A stretch of DNA of 23,330 bases from CAYQLT01 sp964418425 (lineage in GTDB: Bacteria > Bacillota > Limnochordia > Limnochordales > Geochordaceae), in NCBI GenBank assembly GCA_964418425.1, contig CAYQLT010000041.1, forward strand, positions 1-23,330. The letters are read 5' to 3'. A program made the position numbers and the translations under genes. This document shows positions 22,400 to 23,330 of this stretch, in pieces (within the stretch, counting starts at the first letter, position 1; each line of letters starts with the position of its first letter). The notes beneath the pieces are model-generated. The model saw nothing but the letters and a program-made list of their open reading frames with translations. It did no database searches and was not told the DNA's origin.

Positions 22400-23330
22400 G
22401 GCTCCGCCGTCTCGCTCTTCAGGCGCTGTTCGTCGCGGCGCTGGTGGCCCTGGCAGGGGCGCTGTATGCGAACCTGACCCAGGGCCTGCGCTCGTTGGGG
22501 CTGAGCCTCAGCTTCGACTTCCTGAGGGTTGAGGCGGGCTTCGGCATCTCGGAGGGGCCGCGCTATCAGCCCGGGGATGCCTACGCTCGGGCGTTTTGGG
22601 TAGGCGTCGCCAACACCCTGCGGGTGAGCGCGCTGGGGATCGTGGGTGCCACGATCCTCGGCGCGCTCATCGGCGTGGCCCGCCTGTCCAGCAACTGGCT
22701 GGTGCGGCGCCTTGCGACGGCCTACGTGGAAGCGGTGCGCAACGTCCCGTTGCTCCTGCAGCTTTTGTTCTGGTACGGGGCTGTCTTCCTCAACCTGCCG
22801 CCCGTCCGCCAGGCCGTCAGCTGGATGGGGGTGATCCACATCAGCCAGCGCGGGGTCTACCTGCCCCGGCTGGTGTGGACGGGCAGCGGGATCGGTCTTG
22901 AGGTACCGGTCCTGCAGGGATTCAACTTTCAAGGCGGCATACGGCTGTCTCCGGAGTTCAGCGCGTTGCTGCTGGGACTGACGGTTTACACGGCCGCCTT
23001 CATCGCGGAGGTCATTCGGGGGGCCCTTCAATCGGTTCCCCGGGGCCAGTGGGAGGCCGCAGGCTCCCTGGGGTTGACCCGGGGTCAGATCCTGCGCCTG
23101 GTGGTGGTTCCGCAGGCGCTTCGGGTCATCGTGCCGCCGCTCACCAGCCAGTACCTTAACCTGACCAAGAACTCCAGCCTGGCCATCGCCATCGGCTTTC
23201 CTGACCTCTTCAACGTGGGCCACACCATCCTCAACCAGACGGGGCAGTCGGTGCCCGTCTTCGCCATGATCATGGCCACGTACCTCTCCATGAGCCTCTT
23301 CACCTCCTTGCTCATGAACCTTTACAACCG
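22396..23330 (+). CDS. aapQ: Amino-acid ABC transporter permease, AapQ-like (partial, runs off right edge)
   Basis: This membrane permease is partner to the binding protein before it. The first 311 codons are present and no stop is reached, so the 3' end lies outside the window. Visible features are a first hydrophobic segment (LFVAALVALAGALYANL), the HisM-family region FWVGVANTLRVSALGIVGATILGALIGVARLS, a VEAVRNVPLLLQLLFWYG segment, and the EAA loop EAAGSLGLTRGQILRLVVVP. A long extracytoplasmic insertion between these is typical of AapQ/BztB. The ATG overlaps the preceding stop, implying translational coupling. An aapM/aapP pair is expected next. Confidence 0.88.
   Translation, partial: MRLRRLALQALFVAALVALAGALYANLTQGLRSLGLSLSFDFLRVEAGFGISEGPRYQPGDAYARAFWVGVANTLRVSALGIVGATILGALIGVARLSSNWLVRRLATAYVEAVRNVPLLLQLLFWYGAVFLNLPPVRQAVSWMGVIHISQRGVYLPRLVWTGSGIGLEVPVLQGFNFQGGIRLSPEFSALLLGLTVYTAAFIAEVIRGALQSVPRGQWEAAGSLGLTRGQILRLVVVPQALRVIVPPLTSQYLNLTKNSSLAIAIGFPDLFNVGHTILNQTGQSVPVFAMIMATYLSMSLFTSLLMNLYN

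Noticed and set aside
1..23330. tRNA, rRNA, CRISPR arrays, insertion sequences or minus-strand genes
   Set aside because: I looked for these by eye on both strands and saw none; short elements could still be missed without a computed search.

Overview
The window is about 23.3 kb of very G+C-rich DNA. Every gene I can support lies on the + strand, genes are tightly packed, and GTG and TTG starts with good Shine-Dalgarno sequences are frequent. Gene content suggests an anaerobic or facultatively anaerobic bacterium: ferredoxin-linked 2-oxoacid oxidoreductase, NMT1-type importers, FCD regulators and an MpsC/DUF2294-like protein. High-GC Bacillota such as the Limnochordia or Symbiobacteriia would fit, but this is inference; no rRNA or marker gene is present. 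One 100-N scaffold gap shows this is a draft or metagenome assembly.

Region 1 (about 79-14818) reads as one accessory metabolic locus. In order it holds an FCD-domain regulator with an RNase R-type winged helix, an unrecognised small protein, an MpsC-like protein, an intrinsic terminator or attenuator, an NMT1/THI5-like binding protein, and a Nif3-like protein. Next come a 2-oxoacid:ferredoxin oxidoreductase (alpha-gamma fusion, delta ferredoxin, beta), a GidA-like FAD oxidoreductase, a second FCD regulator, and a second GidA-like FAD oxidoreductase. A ferredoxin with four [4Fe-4S] motifs, a second NMT1-like binding protein, and an ABC permease and ATPase complete it. Regulator, binding protein and FAD enzyme are each present twice.

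Five 17-bp sites resembling GCTCATC-N3-GATGAGC lie at 79-95, 4500-4516, 8834-8850, 9631-9647 and 11799-11815. Each is just upstream of, or at the start of, a regulator, the oxidoreductase operon, a FAD enzyme or the importer operon. This looks like one regulon controlled by the FCD pair. My working model is that the importer brings in an unknown small, probably organic, substrate; the FAD enzymes and polyferredoxin oxidise it; and the TPP enzyme decarboxylates a resulting 2-oxoacid to an acyl-CoA, reducing ferredoxin. The substrate cannot be read from the sequence.

Region 2 (14837-23330) is more ordinary: an EamA/DMT transporter interrupted by an artefactual gap, a two-domain ChrA transporter, cytochrome c maturation genes ccmE (Cys-type) and ccmF, a GNAT-DUF123 fusion protein, and the first two genes of an AapJQ-type amino-acid importer, the permease running off the right edge. 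No minus-strand gene, tRNA, rRNA, CRISPR array or insertion sequence was found. The largest non-coding stretch is 11642-11934 (293 bases).
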